From NCBI GenBank assembly GCA_041686955.1, contig JAWLCV010000007.1:1-64000 (forward strand): a stretch of 64,000 nucleotides of DNA, read 5' to 3'. This document shows, piece after piece, positions 25,111 to 34,362 of the stretch. Origin of the DNA: UBA7803 sp041686955 (GTDB lineage: Bacteria > Pseudomonadota > Gammaproteobacteria > Pseudomonadales > Azotimanducaceae). The notes beneath the pieces are model-generated. The model made no database searches and was not told the origin of the DNA. It was given only the letters and a program-made list of their open reading frames with translations. The position numbers and the translations under genes were made by a program. Each line of letters starts with the position of its first letter. The first letter of the stretch is position 1.

Positions 25111-27871
25111 AGGCGATCTCCATTTCCTGCCGCTGGAATCTGGCGGGCATCAGCCGGCCGAGCTCGGCGAAGCTCTGCTCGATCCACGAATCCCAGAGCC
25201 CGTCCCAGCTCCGCCGCATGTTGATCTCGTGCAAGGCGATGGCCTTCTCCTCGAAGGGGAACGCCTGCTCCTCGAGCAGGATCTCGTACTGGGCCTGCTC
25301 CAGCTCCGAGAGACCTTCCGGCCGGTCGGAGCCGAGGATGGCGCTCGACAAGTCGGTGAACAGGGTAGCGATCCGGAAGGTGCTCGCGGTGGTGAACTCC
25401 GCCACCCGATAGCCGGCCGCCTGCTCGAAGGCCGTCACCGCAGCCTGCAGGGCCTCTTGCTTGCGCTGCAGGCTCGCCTTCAGCGGATGCACGAGGCGCA
25501 CGGCGTCGAACACGGCCCTGGCCTCCTCCGCGAGCCGAAACTGTGCTTCGGCGGCCAGGTAGGTGGCGCGCGGGCTCGCGTTCGTACCCATGTCGCGGTG
25601 GATCTCGATCTTCTGCTCGAGCCAGTGGCGGCGTCGGTCGGGTTCTCCCAGCTCCTGATAGAGGGCGTCCAGATGGTGAACGGCCTCCAGGCGCTCCTCC
25701 GCGGGCTCCGGGAAACGCTGCGCGTACTCGCGGAAGCCGTCAGCGGCGGCCTGCAGCTCGCACTCCGCCAGGTACAGCTCCGCGGCCCGGTACAGCGACA
25801 GCCGGCGCACTTCCCCATCCGGGTCCTCGGCAGCCACCGTCAGGTATTCCCGCGCCGCGGCGGTGGCGTCGCCCGTCTGCTCGTGCATGGCCGCAAGGCG
25901 CTTGGCGGCGTCGCGGGCCAGCGCATGATCGGGATGGGCGTCACGGAACGCCGCCAGCAACGTCGCCGCCCGCGCGGTTTCACCCGCGGCCTCGGTCACC
26001 GCCACCGCGTCGTAGTGACCGCGAATGGCGAGCTCCGCGCCGGGCGCGATCTCCGCCAGGCGCAGGTAGTGAGCCACCGCCGCCTCTGCGTCGCCGGCCT
26101 CGTCAGCAGCCTCGCCCTGCTTGTACACCGCCGCCAACAGCCGCTCTTCCACGTCGGGCCGCTCGTCGGCCGTCAGCGGACCGCTCAGCAACGCCCGGTA
26201 AGCGGCCTCGGCCGCCGGGTACCGCCCCAGCTCGAATTGGCCGTGCCCCTGGATCGAGAGGGCCGTGCGGCGCAGGTTCCAGGCCAGATCCGGCCAGGCC
26301 GACAGCAGATTGCCGGCCAGCTCCACGGCGTGCTCGTACTCCCCCAGGGCGAAGAGGGCGTCCGCGGCGTCGGCCTGAGCTTCCGGCGCCCGGGGATCGC
26401 CGGCGAACAAGAAGGCGAACTCGATCTGCGCGTCGATCTTCACCCGCCGCCACAGCTCGCGCTCGTCGGGGGCGGCCTGCTGCACCATCCGGTCGAGGCC
26501 GAGGATGGCGGCGTAGCCCGCCTCGTGGGCGTCCGGGTAATCCGGGAATTCCCGCATCACCCGCTGATAGGCGGCCACCGCCCGCGCCGGCTCTCCCGCC
26601 TCGGTGTAGGCCTCCCCCAGAAGGAACAGGTACTCGGCGGTGGCGGGCAGGTCCGGAAACGTCTGCACCAGCTCCTCGTACCAGCGGGCGGCGTCGAGAA
26701 AGGCCGCGGGCTCACCACTGGCCTGGGCCTCGGCGTGCCCGGCTTTCGCGAGCTCGACGAGAAAACCCTGCAGAGGCTCGAGATACGCCGCACGCACGTC
26801 CGGCCCGTGCACCTGCCAGAACTCGCTCTGAATGCCGTAGCCCTCCACGAACGCCCGCTTCTTCGCCGGCACCTCGGTGGGAAAATCCGCTGCCACCAGG
26901 GTATCGATCATGCCCAGGTGCGCGCTGGGCGCGCGGGGGTCCAGGGGGTTCTGGTCGATGTAGCTCTGCCAGGTGGCGACGCTGTCCAGGTAGCGCTCCC
27001 GCGCCAGGTAATCGTCCGCCAGCGCCCGGTACACCAGATACTGCCAGGCCGGCCGCTCGAGGGCGGCCATGCGCCGCGCCAGGGTGTCGGGCCCGTCGAG
27101 GTACCCCAGTGCCAGGGTCACCACCCGCAGCGCGTCGTTCACGAGCTCCCGCTCGCTCGGCGCGAGCTGCTCCACGTCGTGCCGGCCCACGGTGGCGTCC
27201 ATGACGGTGAAGAAGCTGGTCAGCGCACGGTCCAGCTCGGCCAGCTTGAACTCCGCCCAGCCATTCATGTAGCTGGCGTTCAGCCAGTACGGCGTCTCCC
27301 CACCCTGTGCCACGACGAATTCGTAGTCGGCTTGTGCTTCACGGTAGCGGCCCGCGGCGAAGTGGATCTCCGCCCGGCGAAACCTTGCCTCGGGGAGATA
27401 GGCGCTGTGCGGATGCTCGGCGATGAGGCGGTCGAGGTAGCCGAGGCTCGCCGCCGTGTGGCCGCTGAGATCGTGGGCGCGGGCCAGCTGATAGAGAATG
27501 TGGTCCTGGTCCTCCCCCGGGCGATCCAGCAGGGACTCGTACAGCGCGATCGCACCTTCGAATGCCGCGTCGCCTCCCGCGATGGCGCGATCCTCGCCGA
27601 CGCTCATCTCCAGGTCCGCCAGCCGCTTGCCCACGGCGCGGTCGTCCCGTGGATCGGGCAATCTGCCGTATACCCGCTGGTACGCCGCCATCACCTCCTC
27701 ACGGCTGGGAGCGTGGCCCGGCGGCGGCGGCAGCTCCAGGGCCGGCAGCGCCGCGATGGTCTCCGCCAGGTCGGGTCCATCCGGCCCCATGGCGCTCTCC
27801 GGGCCGCGCCAGGCGCACCCGCCCGCCACCGGCAGGACCAATGCGGCCAGGATCGCCAGGCGGGCCCGCAT
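25091..27871 (-). CDS. large TPR lipoprotein, GltD/AgmU-like
   Basis: A 926-residue protein beginning at ATG 27871 with a lipoprotein signal (MRARLAILAALVLPVAGGC, Cys19). The remainder is almost entirely tetratricopeptide-like helices, with clear units such as AAFEGAIALYESLLDRPGED, SLGYLDRLIAEHPHSAYLPE and ARAVAAYQRVMREFPDYPDA. The length and make-up recall AgmU/GltD (about 1,200 residues, periplasmic TPR protein) of the gliding machinery. The ATG and the preceding gene's stop share one base (TGATG). Longer readings of this frame beyond 27871 would overlap the preceding gene and are not used. Confidence 0.87.
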   Translation of the reverse strand: MRARLAILAALVLPVAGGCAWRGPESAMGPDGPDLAETIAALPALELPPPPGHAPSREEVMAAYQRVYGRLPDPRDDRAVGKRLADLEMSVGEDRAIAGGDAAFEGAIALYESLLDRPGEDQDHILYQLARAHDLSGHTAASLGYLDRLIAEHPHSAYLPEARFRRAEIHFAAGRYREAQADYEFVVAQGGETPYWLNASYMNGWAEFKLAELDRALTSFFTVMDATVGRHDVEQLAPSERELVNDALRVVTLALGYLDGPDTLARRMAALERPAWQYLVYRALADDYLARERYLDSVATWQSYIDQNPLDPRAPSAHLGMIDTLVAADFPTEVPAKKRAFVEGYGIQSEFWQVHGPDVRAAYLEPLQGFLVELAKAGHAEAQASGEPAAFLDAARWYEELVQTFPDLPATAEYLFLLGEAYTEAGEPARAVAAYQRVMREFPDYPDAHEAGYAAILGLDRMVQQAAPDERELWRRVKIDAQIEFAFLFAGDPRAPEAQADAADALFALGEYEHAVELAGNLLSAWPDLAWNLRRTALSIQGHGQFELGRYPAAEAAYRALLSGPLTADERPDVEERLLAAVYKQGEAADEAGDAEAAVAHYLRLAEIAPGAELAIRGHYDAVAVTEAAGETARAATLLAAFRDAHPDHALARDAAKRLAAMHEQTGDATAAAREYLTVAAEDPDGEVRRLSLYRAAELYLAECELQAAADGFREYAQRFPEPAEERLEAVHHLDALYQELGEPDRRRHWLEQKIEIHRDMGTNASPRATYLAAEAQFRLAEEARAVFDAVRLVHPLKASLQRKQEALQAAVTAFEQAAGYRVAEFTTASTFRIATLFTDLSSAILGSDRPEGLSELEQAQYEILLEEQAFPFEEKAIALHEINMRRSWDGLWDSWIEQSFAELGRLMPARFQRQEMEIAYVESIR

Positions 27872-29730
27872 CACGGCGCGGTCTCCGGCGACGCGGCGGC
27901 GAGCCGATCCGTGGCCCGGGCGATGGCGATGCGGGCCGTGAGCAGATGCTCCCGGGTGCGGGCCATCTCTTCCTCGAGATGGCGCGCGAGCGCGAGACGC
28001 AGCTCCCGCTCCCGGGCGTCGAGGGCAGCCGCCACCTGACCGGTCACGGCCCCGGCCCGCGACCCCAGGGCCGTGAAGTCGGCCTCCACCCCCGCCCGGA
28101 AGCGCGACTCCGCACGGGTCAGGCGATCGATGCGGCCATCCACGTCCGCCAGCAGACGGCGCGTCTCCTGGACACGCCGGGTCAACTCGCGAAGCCGCGC
28201 GCTGCGGTCGTCGGCGATGCGCCAGAACACCATGCCGGTCAGACGGCGAATCCGCGCGGCGAGACGCGCGCGTTCTGCCCCGCTGGTGTTCGTGTCCACC
28301 CCGGCCGCCATGGACTGGAGCCGCTCGAGCAACTCGGCCTCGCCGGCGTCTGCCAGGCGCTGCATCCACGCCGCGTCCATGCGCGCCGGCTGGCGCTCCA
28401 GGCTCTCGAGCTCGGCCTCCCGAGCCGCGAGCTCGGCGGCCAGCGCGTCCCGCCGGCGCGCCAGCGCCTCGTCGTCCAGCGCTCCCCGGGCCCTGGCGGC
28501 GCGCCGGCGACGCTCGACGGTGATCTCCTGGAAGGTCGCGAGGGTGTCGGGCAGGGTCCGCAGCCAGCGGGCCATGTCGTCCAGCTCGCGCCACTCCATT
28601 ACGACCCGGTGCACGTCCTCACGGGCCAGCCACTCGAGCCAGGTCTCCGGACCCACCCCCGCATCCAGCGCCACGAGCCGCTCTCTGCGCCTGTCGCCGT
28701 CGCTCCCGGCGGACGCCGTGGCGGACGCCTCCAGCAGCCCTTCCACCCAGACCGGATCGGCAACTCGATCCGCGGCCTCCTCGAGGGATGCCAGCCGCCT
28801 TTCGAACACTCGCTCGGCTTCGCGGTAGCGGTCGAGAGCGTGGGCCGGCGCCGCCAGCCGTTCCAGGCTCATGGGCAGCCCCAGATGGGCCGCGGCGCGG
28901 CTCGGGCTCCAACCGTCGCCTTCCAGCAAGGTCAGCCAGATGCGGGCGGCGAGCTCGTGATCCCGTCGTTCCATGGCCGACCGGGCGAAGCCGGCGAGCG
29001 CCATGTCCCGATAACGGCCTCGTGCCGGCAGCGAGCCCAGCACCGTCTCGGCACTCGAGGGATCGCCGGTGCTGCGGGCGGTGACCGCCAGGGCGAGCCG
29101 TCCGCGCTGCACTACGTCCCAGGCCGGCTCGCTGTGCACCCGCAGATCGCCGAGACGCGCGAACGCGCCCCGGGCCGCGACGAGGTCGCCGGCTTCACGG
29201 TAAGCGACGCCCAGGTTGAAGAGCCCGTAGGCGAGGTGGTCGTCGTTTCCAGCCACGGCGGCCAGGGTGCGCTCCGCCGCGGCGAAATCCCGGCGCGCCA
29301 GCGCCATCTCCGCCTGCATGAACGCCACCTCCGGATGCCGGCCGGCCCCGGAGGCGGGGTCGAGGACGGCGAGTTCGGCATCCAGGGCGTTCCAGTCACG
29401 CCGGCGGTAGTGCTCCCGGGCCAGGTGGAACGCCAGACGCTTGCGGTCGAGCGCGTCGAGCTCGGATGCATCCACCGCGGCGAAGCTCTCCGCCGCCATC
29501 CGGTACAGCCGCTCCTTGAAGGCGAAGCTGCCGCGCGCGAGCTGAAAGCGCACCGGATCGTCCCCCAGCCGCTGCCGCTCTCCGGCCACCATCACCTCGA
29601 GGAGCGCCTGGCTGAAATCCTGCTGGTAGTAGGCGTACAGGGCGGTGCCGTAGGTCAGGTCGTCCACCGGCCGGGCGCCGGGAACCGCCATCAGGCAGCT
29701 CAGGATGAGCTCGCAGAGGAAGGTCTTCAT
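27871..29730 (-). CDS. periplasmic TPR and coiled-coil protein, GltC-like
   Basis: A 619-residue protein with an N-terminal signal sequence (MKTFLCELILSCLMAVPGARP). The first half is built of TPR-like helices (ALYAYYQQDFSQALLEVMVA, FAAAERTLAAVAGNDDHLAYGLFNLG); the second half is rich in Arg, Glu and Ala with heptad patterning (about 400-610), indicating coiled coils. GltC of Myxococcus is a periplasmic TPR protein of about 670 residues, the same size and architecture. I recognise no enzymatic motif. It is translationally coupled to the large lipoprotein gene downstream and separated by 18 bases from the upstream small exported protein. Confidence 0.85.
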   Translation of the reverse strand: MKTFLCELILSCLMAVPGARPVDDLTYGTALYAYYQQDFSQALLEVMVAGERQRLGDDPVRFQLARGSFAFKERLYRMAAESFAAVDASELDALDRKRLAFHLAREHYRRRDWNALDAELAVLDPASGAGRHPEVAFMQAEMALARRDFAAAERTLAAVAGNDDHLAYGLFNLGVAYREAGDLVAARGAFARLGDLRVHSEPAWDVVQRGRLALAVTARSTGDPSSAETVLGSLPARGRYRDMALAGFARSAMERRDHELAARIWLTLLEGDGWSPSRAAAHLGLPMSLERLAAPAHALDRYREAERVFERRLASLEEAADRVADPVWVEGLLEASATASAGSDGDRRRERLVALDAGVGPETWLEWLAREDVHRVVMEWRELDDMARWLRTLPDTLATFQEITVERRRRAARARGALDDEALARRRDALAAELAAREAELESLERQPARMDAAWMQRLADAGEAELLERLQSMAAGVDTNTSGAERARLAARIRRLTGMVFWRIADDRSARLRELTRRVQETRRLLADVDGRIDRLTRAESRFRAGVEADFTALGSRAGAVTGQVAAALDARERELRLALARHLEEEMARTREHLLTARIAIARATDRLAAASPETAP

Positions 29731-29748
29731 CGTCCGCCGCTCGAACGG

Positions 29749-30303
29749 TCAGTTGCCGATCGCCGCGCTGAACTCAGGCTGATACTTGCTCTCCGAGTCA
29801 CGGATGGCCAGCTCGATGAACGCGGGCTCGAAGGTTTTCTCGAACTCCACCGTGGCGGCACGGCGATAATCCCGCTCGCTGGGGCCCCGGCCGGTGAAGA
29901 ACGCGGTGAGCCGGTGCCGGCCCTGATTCACGTTGCCCAGGTACAAGCGCTGCACCCCGCCTCGAAGCAACGCGTCCACCTGCCGGTCGGTGTAGAGGTG
30001 ATGGGTCACCTCGTCGCCGTCGAGCTCCACCGTCACCGAGTCGAGCTGGAAGAACTCGCCCACGTCCATGGAAAGATAGACCGCCACCTGGGAGCTCGCC
30101 GGAAACAGCAGATCTTCCTCGAGGATGACCAGGTCGCGCTTCAATGCCAGCAGATCACTCTTGACGGCCTCCAGGTCGCCGCCAGCGGATGCCTCGGCGA
30201 ATGCCTCGGCGGCCGCGCCAGCCGCGGCGAGTGGCGCGGTCGCGGCCAGTGTGATTAGGGCGGCCAGCAGGCGCGCGTGCATTGTCCTGTGCATGATCAC
30301 CAT
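29749..30303 (-). CDS. exported protein of unknown function, first motor-operon gene
   Basis: A 184-residue protein with a signal peptide (MHARLLAALITLAATAPLAAAGAAA) and a beta-rich mature part containing QVAVYLSMDVGEFFQLDSVTVEL and GRHRLTAFFTGRGPSERDYR. The gene offers three close in-frame ATGs (30303, 30294, 30282); AGGGA just before the first supports the upstream region. It precedes the GltC-like gene with 18 bases between them and follows the thioredoxin-like gene by 24 bases. Similar small exported proteins start ExbBD-TPR operons in other Gammaproteobacteria as I recall them. No domain name can be given. Confidence 0.75.
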   Translation of the reverse strand: MVIMHRTMHARLLAALITLAATAPLAAAGAAAEAFAEASAGGDLEAVKSDLLALKRDLVILEEDLLFPASSQVAVYLSMDVGEFFQLDSVTVELDGDEVTHHLYTDRQVDALLRGGVQRLYLGNVNQGRHRLTAFFTGRGPSERDYRRAATVEFEKTFEPAFIELAIRDSESKYQPEFSAAIGN

Positions 30304-30327
30304 CAGTCCCTGTTTCGCCGGCCGGTG

Positions 30328-30849
30328 TTACTCGCGGATGAGCTCCTTCACCACTTCCACGTACTTCGCCTCGTCACCGGGCTTGTAGCCGCGATGGATG
30401 TAGCGGACGACGCCGTCCCGGTCCACCACCACCGTGCTCGGCATGGCCTCCAGCCGGTAGAGCTCGCTCACCCGCTGACCTTCGTCCACGAGCACCGGAA
30501 AGCTCACCGGAATCTGCTCTACCAGTGCCCGGGCCGGCGCGGCGTCGCCTTCCACGTTCACACCGAGCACGGCGAAGCCGGTATCCACGTAGCGCTGGTG
30601 AAGGCGGTCGAGCAGCGGCATCTCCTGGCGGCAGGGGCCGCACCAGCTCGCCCAGAAGTTGATGAGCACCACCTGACCGCGATATTCCTCCAGGCGCAGA
30701 TTGGTCCCGTCCAGGCTCTTCAGGGTGAAATCCGGCGCCGGTTCCTGCACCGTCACGGCTCCGGCGGGCACCGCGATCAGCAATGCGAGAAAGACGGCAG
30801 CCACTCGCAGCGAGCGTCGGCGCCGAGCAGAACGGCTGTCGTGCCTCAT
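30328..30849 (-). CDS. TlpA/ResA-like thiol-disulfide oxidoreductase
   Basis: A 173-residue thioredoxin-fold protein starting at ATG 30849, with a signal anchor (SLRVAAVFLALLIAVPAG) and the active site WCGPC (Cys70, Cys73) within VLINFWASWCGPCRQEMP. The PSTVVVDRDG cis-Pro loop is present. TlpA/ResA proteins reduce disulfides in the periplasm, mainly for cytochrome c or cuproenzyme assembly. It lies 24 bases upstream of the ExbBD-TPR operon, so it could be its first cistron, but no functional link is shown. GGAGATG a few bases upstream is the ribosome binding site. Upstream (30850-31096) are 247 bases with no recognisable feature. Confidence 0.88.
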   Translation of the reverse strand: MRHDSRSARRRRSLRVAAVFLALLIAVPAGAVTVQEPAPDFTLKSLDGTNLRLEEYRGQVVLINFWASWCGPCRQEMPLLDRLHQRYVDTGFAVLGVNVEGDAAPARALVEQIPVSFPVLVDEGQRVSELYRLEAMPSTVVVDRDGVVRYIHRGYKPGDEAKYVEVVKELIRE

Positions 30850-31096
30850 CCGGTCATCTCCGCTGAATGGAACGATTTCGCCGTCGAAAGGCCCGGCGAG
30901 GCGGGCTCCCGCACCCTTCGAACCGCCTGCGGCCATCGGGCGATCCGCCGACTGCTCGTCATCCGATGCTGCTGGGCGACGACGGCGGCAGGGGGAACGT
31001 TACGCCAGGGTTCGCCGGCGGTGTGTGGTGGGGGTCACGTTTCCGGCGCAGCCGGCGGCCGAAGGTCGGGCGAAGGGTCGAGAACTGAGACCCGAG

Positions 31097-32095
31097 TCAA
31101 TCCGACCCGTCCCCGGCAAGGGGTGCCAGGTCCCGGGAATAATGCAGCCGTCTTTGCGCATCCACGATGACGGCATCGATGCCCGGCAGGTCGTCGACGA
31201 GCGCCAACCCCCGCTCCGGGCCGAGCACGAACACGCTGGTGGACAGCGCGTCCGTCAGGGTGGTGTCCGGGCCGATGATGGTGACGCTCCAGGAACCGCG
31301 GGCGGAACGCCCGGTGGCCGGGTCGAGGATGTGGTGGTATCGCACGCCGCCTTCCTCGAAGAATCGCTCGTAATCCCCCGAGGTGGACACCGCCACGTCC
31401 ATCAGCGGCAGCACCACGGTGACGGCGTCGGCGTTACGGGGGTCCCGCACCCCCACGGTCCAGGGCTGACCCCGGCGGTCGCCGAGGATGTACGAATCGC
31501 CTCCGGCGGCGACGCTCGCGTGAGTGACCCCGGCGCTTCGCAGAAGCGCGATGGAGCGGTCCACGGCGTAACCCTTGGCGATGCCGCCCAGATCCACGTA
31601 CACCTCCGGATGTCGGTAGCGCACGCGAGGCCCCTGGGGATCGAGCTCCACGTAGCGGTAGTCGATGGCTTCGAGGGCCTCGCGGATGCGCGCGTCGCTC
31701 GGCCGTGCGCCGGCTCGATAGTCGTAGTAGCGGCCCACGGAGGCGTAGGTGACGTCGAAGGCGCCGCCGGTGAGCTCCGACACCTTCCGGCTCCGGGCCA
31801 GGAGATCGAACAGCTCCGCCGACACCGTCACCCAGCCCCGCGGCGCCTCGCGGTTGAGTCGGGACAGCTCGCTGGTCTCGCGGTAGGGGCTGTAGGCGAG
31901 GTCGATGCGGCGCATCTCGTCCATCACCGCCGCGAGCAGCCGCTCCGCCTCGGCCGCGTCCTCGTGCCAGAGCTCCGCGTGCACCCGGGTGCCCATGATG
32001 GGCCGGGCCTCCTGGTGCCAGGCGGACCACGCATTTCCGCCCGTGAGCAGCACCGCTGTCAGGGCCCACCCGCACAGCACGCGCACCGCGCGCAC
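31097..32095 (-). CDS. apbE: FAD:protein FMN transferase (ApbE)
   Basis: A 332-residue flavinyltransferase from GTG 32095, four bases after the stop of the serine hydrolase. A signal peptide (VRAVRVLCGWALTAVLLTGG) directs it to the periplasm. ApbE landmarks are visible: the N-terminal IMGTRVHAELWHED, SYSPYRETSELSRLN-like motif (LAYSPYRETSELSRLNR), the glycine motif VDLGGIAKGYAVDRSI, HHILDPATGRSARG and the metal-binding TDALSTSVFVLGPERGLAL. It attaches FMN covalently to Thr of target proteins such as Na+-NQR or RNF subunits, but no target gene is nearby. Confidence 0.9.
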   Translation of the reverse strand: MRAVRVLCGWALTAVLLTGGNAWSAWHQEARPIMGTRVHAELWHEDAAEAERLLAAVMDEMRRIDLAYSPYRETSELSRLNREAPRGWVTVSAELFDLLARSRKVSELTGGAFDVTYASVGRYYDYRAGARPSDARIREALEAIDYRYVELDPQGPRVRYRHPEVYVDLGGIAKGYAVDRSIALLRSAGVTHASVAAGGDSYILGDRRGQPWTVGVRDPRNADAVTVVLPLMDVAVSTSGDYERFFEEGGVRYHHILDPATGRSARGSWSVTIIGPDTTLTDALSTSVFVLGPERGLALVDDLPGIDAVIVDAQRRLHYSRDLAPLAGDGSD

Positions 32096-32099
32096 GGCG

Positions 32100-33275
32100 T
32101 CAGCTACCCAGGCACAGCTCGGCGGCCAGGCTGGAGATGGCCACTCCCCGCCGGCTCTGACGCACCGGGTTGCGGTCGTGGCCGCTGGTGACGTAGGCCA
32201 GAGACAGCCCGGTGGCCGGATCCGCCCAGGCGAGCTGGCCCCCGGCCCCGTTGTGACCGAAGGCCTCCGGCGAGTTGCCGTGGCCGAAGCCCCGGTAGTT
32301 GCGCTCGTCGTCCCCGGCAATGACGATACCGAGGCCCCGGTTGGCTCGCTTGCGATAGACCGGATCCACCAGCTCGCCGCTGCGCACCCGGCGGACGTTC
32401 GCCAGAGTCTGCGGCGACCACAGCGACCGCCCCCCGAGGCCACCGTGCAGCAGGCCCTGATAGAACAGCGCGAGGGCGGTGGCGCTCATGACCCCGCCGC
32501 CGCCAGGCACGCCCACCGCCCGGACGGCGGCGTCGTTGAACTTCAGGATGGCCTCTTCCGTCACCTCGGTGGCCGGAGGCTCCGGCAGGCCGAGCCTGGC
32601 GTAATCGGAGGACAGCAGCGGCTCGCCCACGTAGACGCACGGCGCCACCCGCGGGTTCTGCGCCTCCGGCAGGCCCACGTAGAAGTCCTCGAGGCCGAGG
32701 GGCTCAACCACCCGCTGGCGGACGAAATCGCGGAACTCCATGCCGGAGCGGCGTTCGATGATCTCGGCGATCACCCACATGGAGGCCGTCGGGTGGTACT
32801 CGAACCGGCTGCCCGGCTGCCAGTCGAGACGCCACTGGGCGAAGCGCGCGAGACGCCGCTCGCGATCGAGCCATTCCAGAGGCCGGAACGGGGCGTGAGG
32901 AAACCCTGCGGTATGGGTGAAGAGGTGCTGAACCAGCACCGCGTCCTTGCCGTTGCTGGCGAACTCCGGAACGATGTCCGCCACCCGCTCCGCCTCGTCC
33001 AGCGCGCCTTCCTGAACCAGCAGCCAGGCAGCGGCGGAGGTGACGGCCTTGGTGGCGGAGAAGACGCAGAACAGCGTGTCCGGGCCCGCATCGCCGAAAG
33101 TCTCCTGCAGCACCACCGCGCCGTCCCGAGCCACGGCCACCTGAGCTGCCGGGAGCAGCCCTTCCTCCACCTCGCGCCGTGCCCGCTCGAGCAATCGCAT
33201 CACCCGATCCGGGTTCAGCCCCGCCGCCGCTACGTTGGCCACCTTGTCGTCGCCGGTCGCGAGCTGCTCGCTCAT
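32100..33275 (-). CDS. serine hydrolase, class C beta-lactamase-like fold
   Basis: A 391-residue protein starting at ATG 33275 after a GGGGGAAAG ribosome binding site. The nucleophile motif S-x-x-K appears as FSATKAV, the Tyr motif as FEYHPTASMW, and a late FGHNGAGG replaces the KTG box. This pattern marks the EstB/LACTB-type esterases and D-aminopeptidase-like enzymes rather than true beta-lactamases. There is no signal peptide, so it is probably cytoplasmic. It is the first gene of a pair with apbE and divergent from the cysteine synthase. A paralogue of similar size lies at 46749-47936. Confidence 0.87.
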   Translation of the reverse strand: MSEQLATGDDKVANVAAAGLNPDRVMRLLERARREVEEGLLPAAQVAVARDGAVVLQETFGDAGPDTLFCVFSATKAVTSAAAWLLVQEGALDEAERVADIVPEFASNGKDAVLVQHLFTHTAGFPHAPFRPLEWLDRERRLARFAQWRLDWQPGSRFEYHPTASMWVIAEIIERRSGMEFRDFVRQRVVEPLGLEDFYVGLPEAQNPRVAPCVYVGEPLLSSDYARLGLPEPPATEVTEEAILKFNDAAVRAVGVPGGGGVMSATALALFYQGLLHGGLGGRSLWSPQTLANVRRVRSGELVDPVYRKRANRGLGIVIAGDDERNYRGFGHGNSPEAFGHNGAGGQLAWADPATGLSLAYVTSGHDRNPVRQSRRGVAISSLAAELCLGS

Positions 33276-33320
33276 AACTTTCCCCCATATCGTTAGATCA
33301 GGATCATTGCAGAGAGCGGC

Positions 33321-33349
33321 TTGGTTAGGCAAATGCCGGAGCATAGAAT
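33321..33349 (+). promoter_or_regulatory. sigma-70 promoter for the cysteine synthase gene
   Basis: TTGGTT at 33321-33326 (4 of 6 with the -35 consensus) and TAGAAT at 33344-33349 (4 of 6 with the -10) are separated by exactly 17 bases. The start codon of the cysteine synthase gene lies 29 bases downstream of the -10. The intergenic region is only 103 bases, and this is its best match. Confidence 0.55.
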
Positions 33350-33378
33350 GCCGCCTTCCATCGGCCGCAGGACGCGAC

Positions 33379-34362
33379 ATGGACGTCAGGCAAGGTTTTG
33401 CCGGCACCATCGGCAACACGCCCCTCATCCGCCTGGAGACGCTCTCCGAGCGCACCGGATGCGAGATACTCGGCAAGGCGGAGTTTCTGAACCCCGGCGG
33501 CTCGGTGAAAGACCGGGCCGCCTTGTGGATGGTCCTGGATCACGAACGAGCCGGCCGGCTGCGCCCCGGGGGCACGGTGGTGGAGGGTACGGCGGGCAAC
33601 ACCGGCATCGGGCTGGCCCACGTCTGCAACGCCCGCGGCTACCGCTGCATCATCTACATGCCGGACAACCAGTCCCAGGAGAAAGTGACACTGCTCGAGA
33701 CCCTGGGGGCCGAGGTCCGCCAGGTACCCGCGGTGCCCTACCGCGACCCCATGAACTACCAGAAGCAGGCGGGGCGTTTCGCCGAGTCCCTGCCGGGGGC
33801 CGTCTGGGCGAACCAATTCGACAACGTGGCCAACCGTCAGGCGCACTACGAGTCCACGGGTCCCGAGATCTGGGCGCAGACCGAAGGACGGGTGGACGCC
33901 TTCGTGGCCGCCACCGGCACGGGCGGCACCCTCGCCGGGGTCGCCCGCTATCTCAAGGAGCAGCGCGCGGACGTCCGGGTGGTGCTCGCCGACCCCATGG
34001 GCAGCGCCCTGTACAACTGGGTGACCACGGGAAAGGCCGACATGAGCCCCGGTCCCTCCATCACCGAAGGCATCGGCAACTCCCGGGTGACGGAGAATCT
34101 GGCGGGGACGCCCATCGACGACGCAGTGCAGGTGACCGACCGGGCCATGGTGGACATGGTGTACGGGCTGCTTCGCGACGAGGGCTGGTTCTTCGGCTCC
34201 AGCACCGGCATCAACCTGTGCGCGGCCATGGACGTGGCGGCTCGGCTGGGACCGGGTCACACCATCGTCACCGTGTTGTGCGACGGCGGCGGGCGCTACC
34301 AGTCCCGGCTGTTCAACCCGGAGTTCCTGGCGGCGAAGGGGCTGGCGGTCAACGCCCCCTGA
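33379..34362 (+). CDS. cysK: cysteine synthase A (O-acetylserine sulfhydrylase)
   Basis: A 327-residue PLP enzyme from ATG 33379 (MDVRQGFAGTIGNTPLIRL). The PLP lysine is Lys44 in NPGGSVKDRAA; the substrate loop EGTAGNTGIGLAHV and the phosphate-binding TGTGGTLAGVARYL follow. It condenses O-acetylserine with sulfide to cysteine. The C-terminal half is longer than in E. coli CysK, with DPMGSALYNWVTTGKAD, as in the longer cytosolic forms of eukaryotes and many proteobacteria. It runs 14 bases into the 3' end of the convergent enoyl-CoA hydratase gene. Confidence 0.9.
   Translation: MDVRQGFAGTIGNTPLIRLETLSERTGCEILGKAEFLNPGGSVKDRAALWMVLDHERAGRLRPGGTVVEGTAGNTGIGLAHVCNARGYRCIIYMPDNQSQEKVTLLETLGAEVRQVPAVPYRDPMNYQKQAGRFAESLPGAVWANQFDNVANRQAHYESTGPEIWAQTEGRVDAFVAATGTGGTLAGVARYLKEQRADVRVVLADPMGSALYNWVTTGKADMSPGPSITEGIGNSRVTENLAGTPIDDAVQVTDRAMVDMVYGLLRDEGWFFGSSTGINLCAAMDVAARLGPGHTIVTVLCDGGGRYQSRLFNPEFLAAKGLAVNAP

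Noticed and set aside
25091..28594. A longer 1,167-residue form of the large TPR lipoprotein
   Set aside because: The added N-terminal part overlaps the preceding gene by about 720 bases, is Arg/Gly-rich, and the lipoprotein signal begins at 27871.
30850..31096. The 247-base stretch between the thioredoxin-like gene and apbE searched for RNA genes or riboswitches
   Set aside because: No conserved RNA fold, promoter or ORF with a ribosome binding site could be supported.
32100..33275. Antibiotic resistance beta-lactamase
   Set aside because: It has the SxxK fold motif but no signal peptide and no KTG box, which fits esterase-like serine hydrolases instead.
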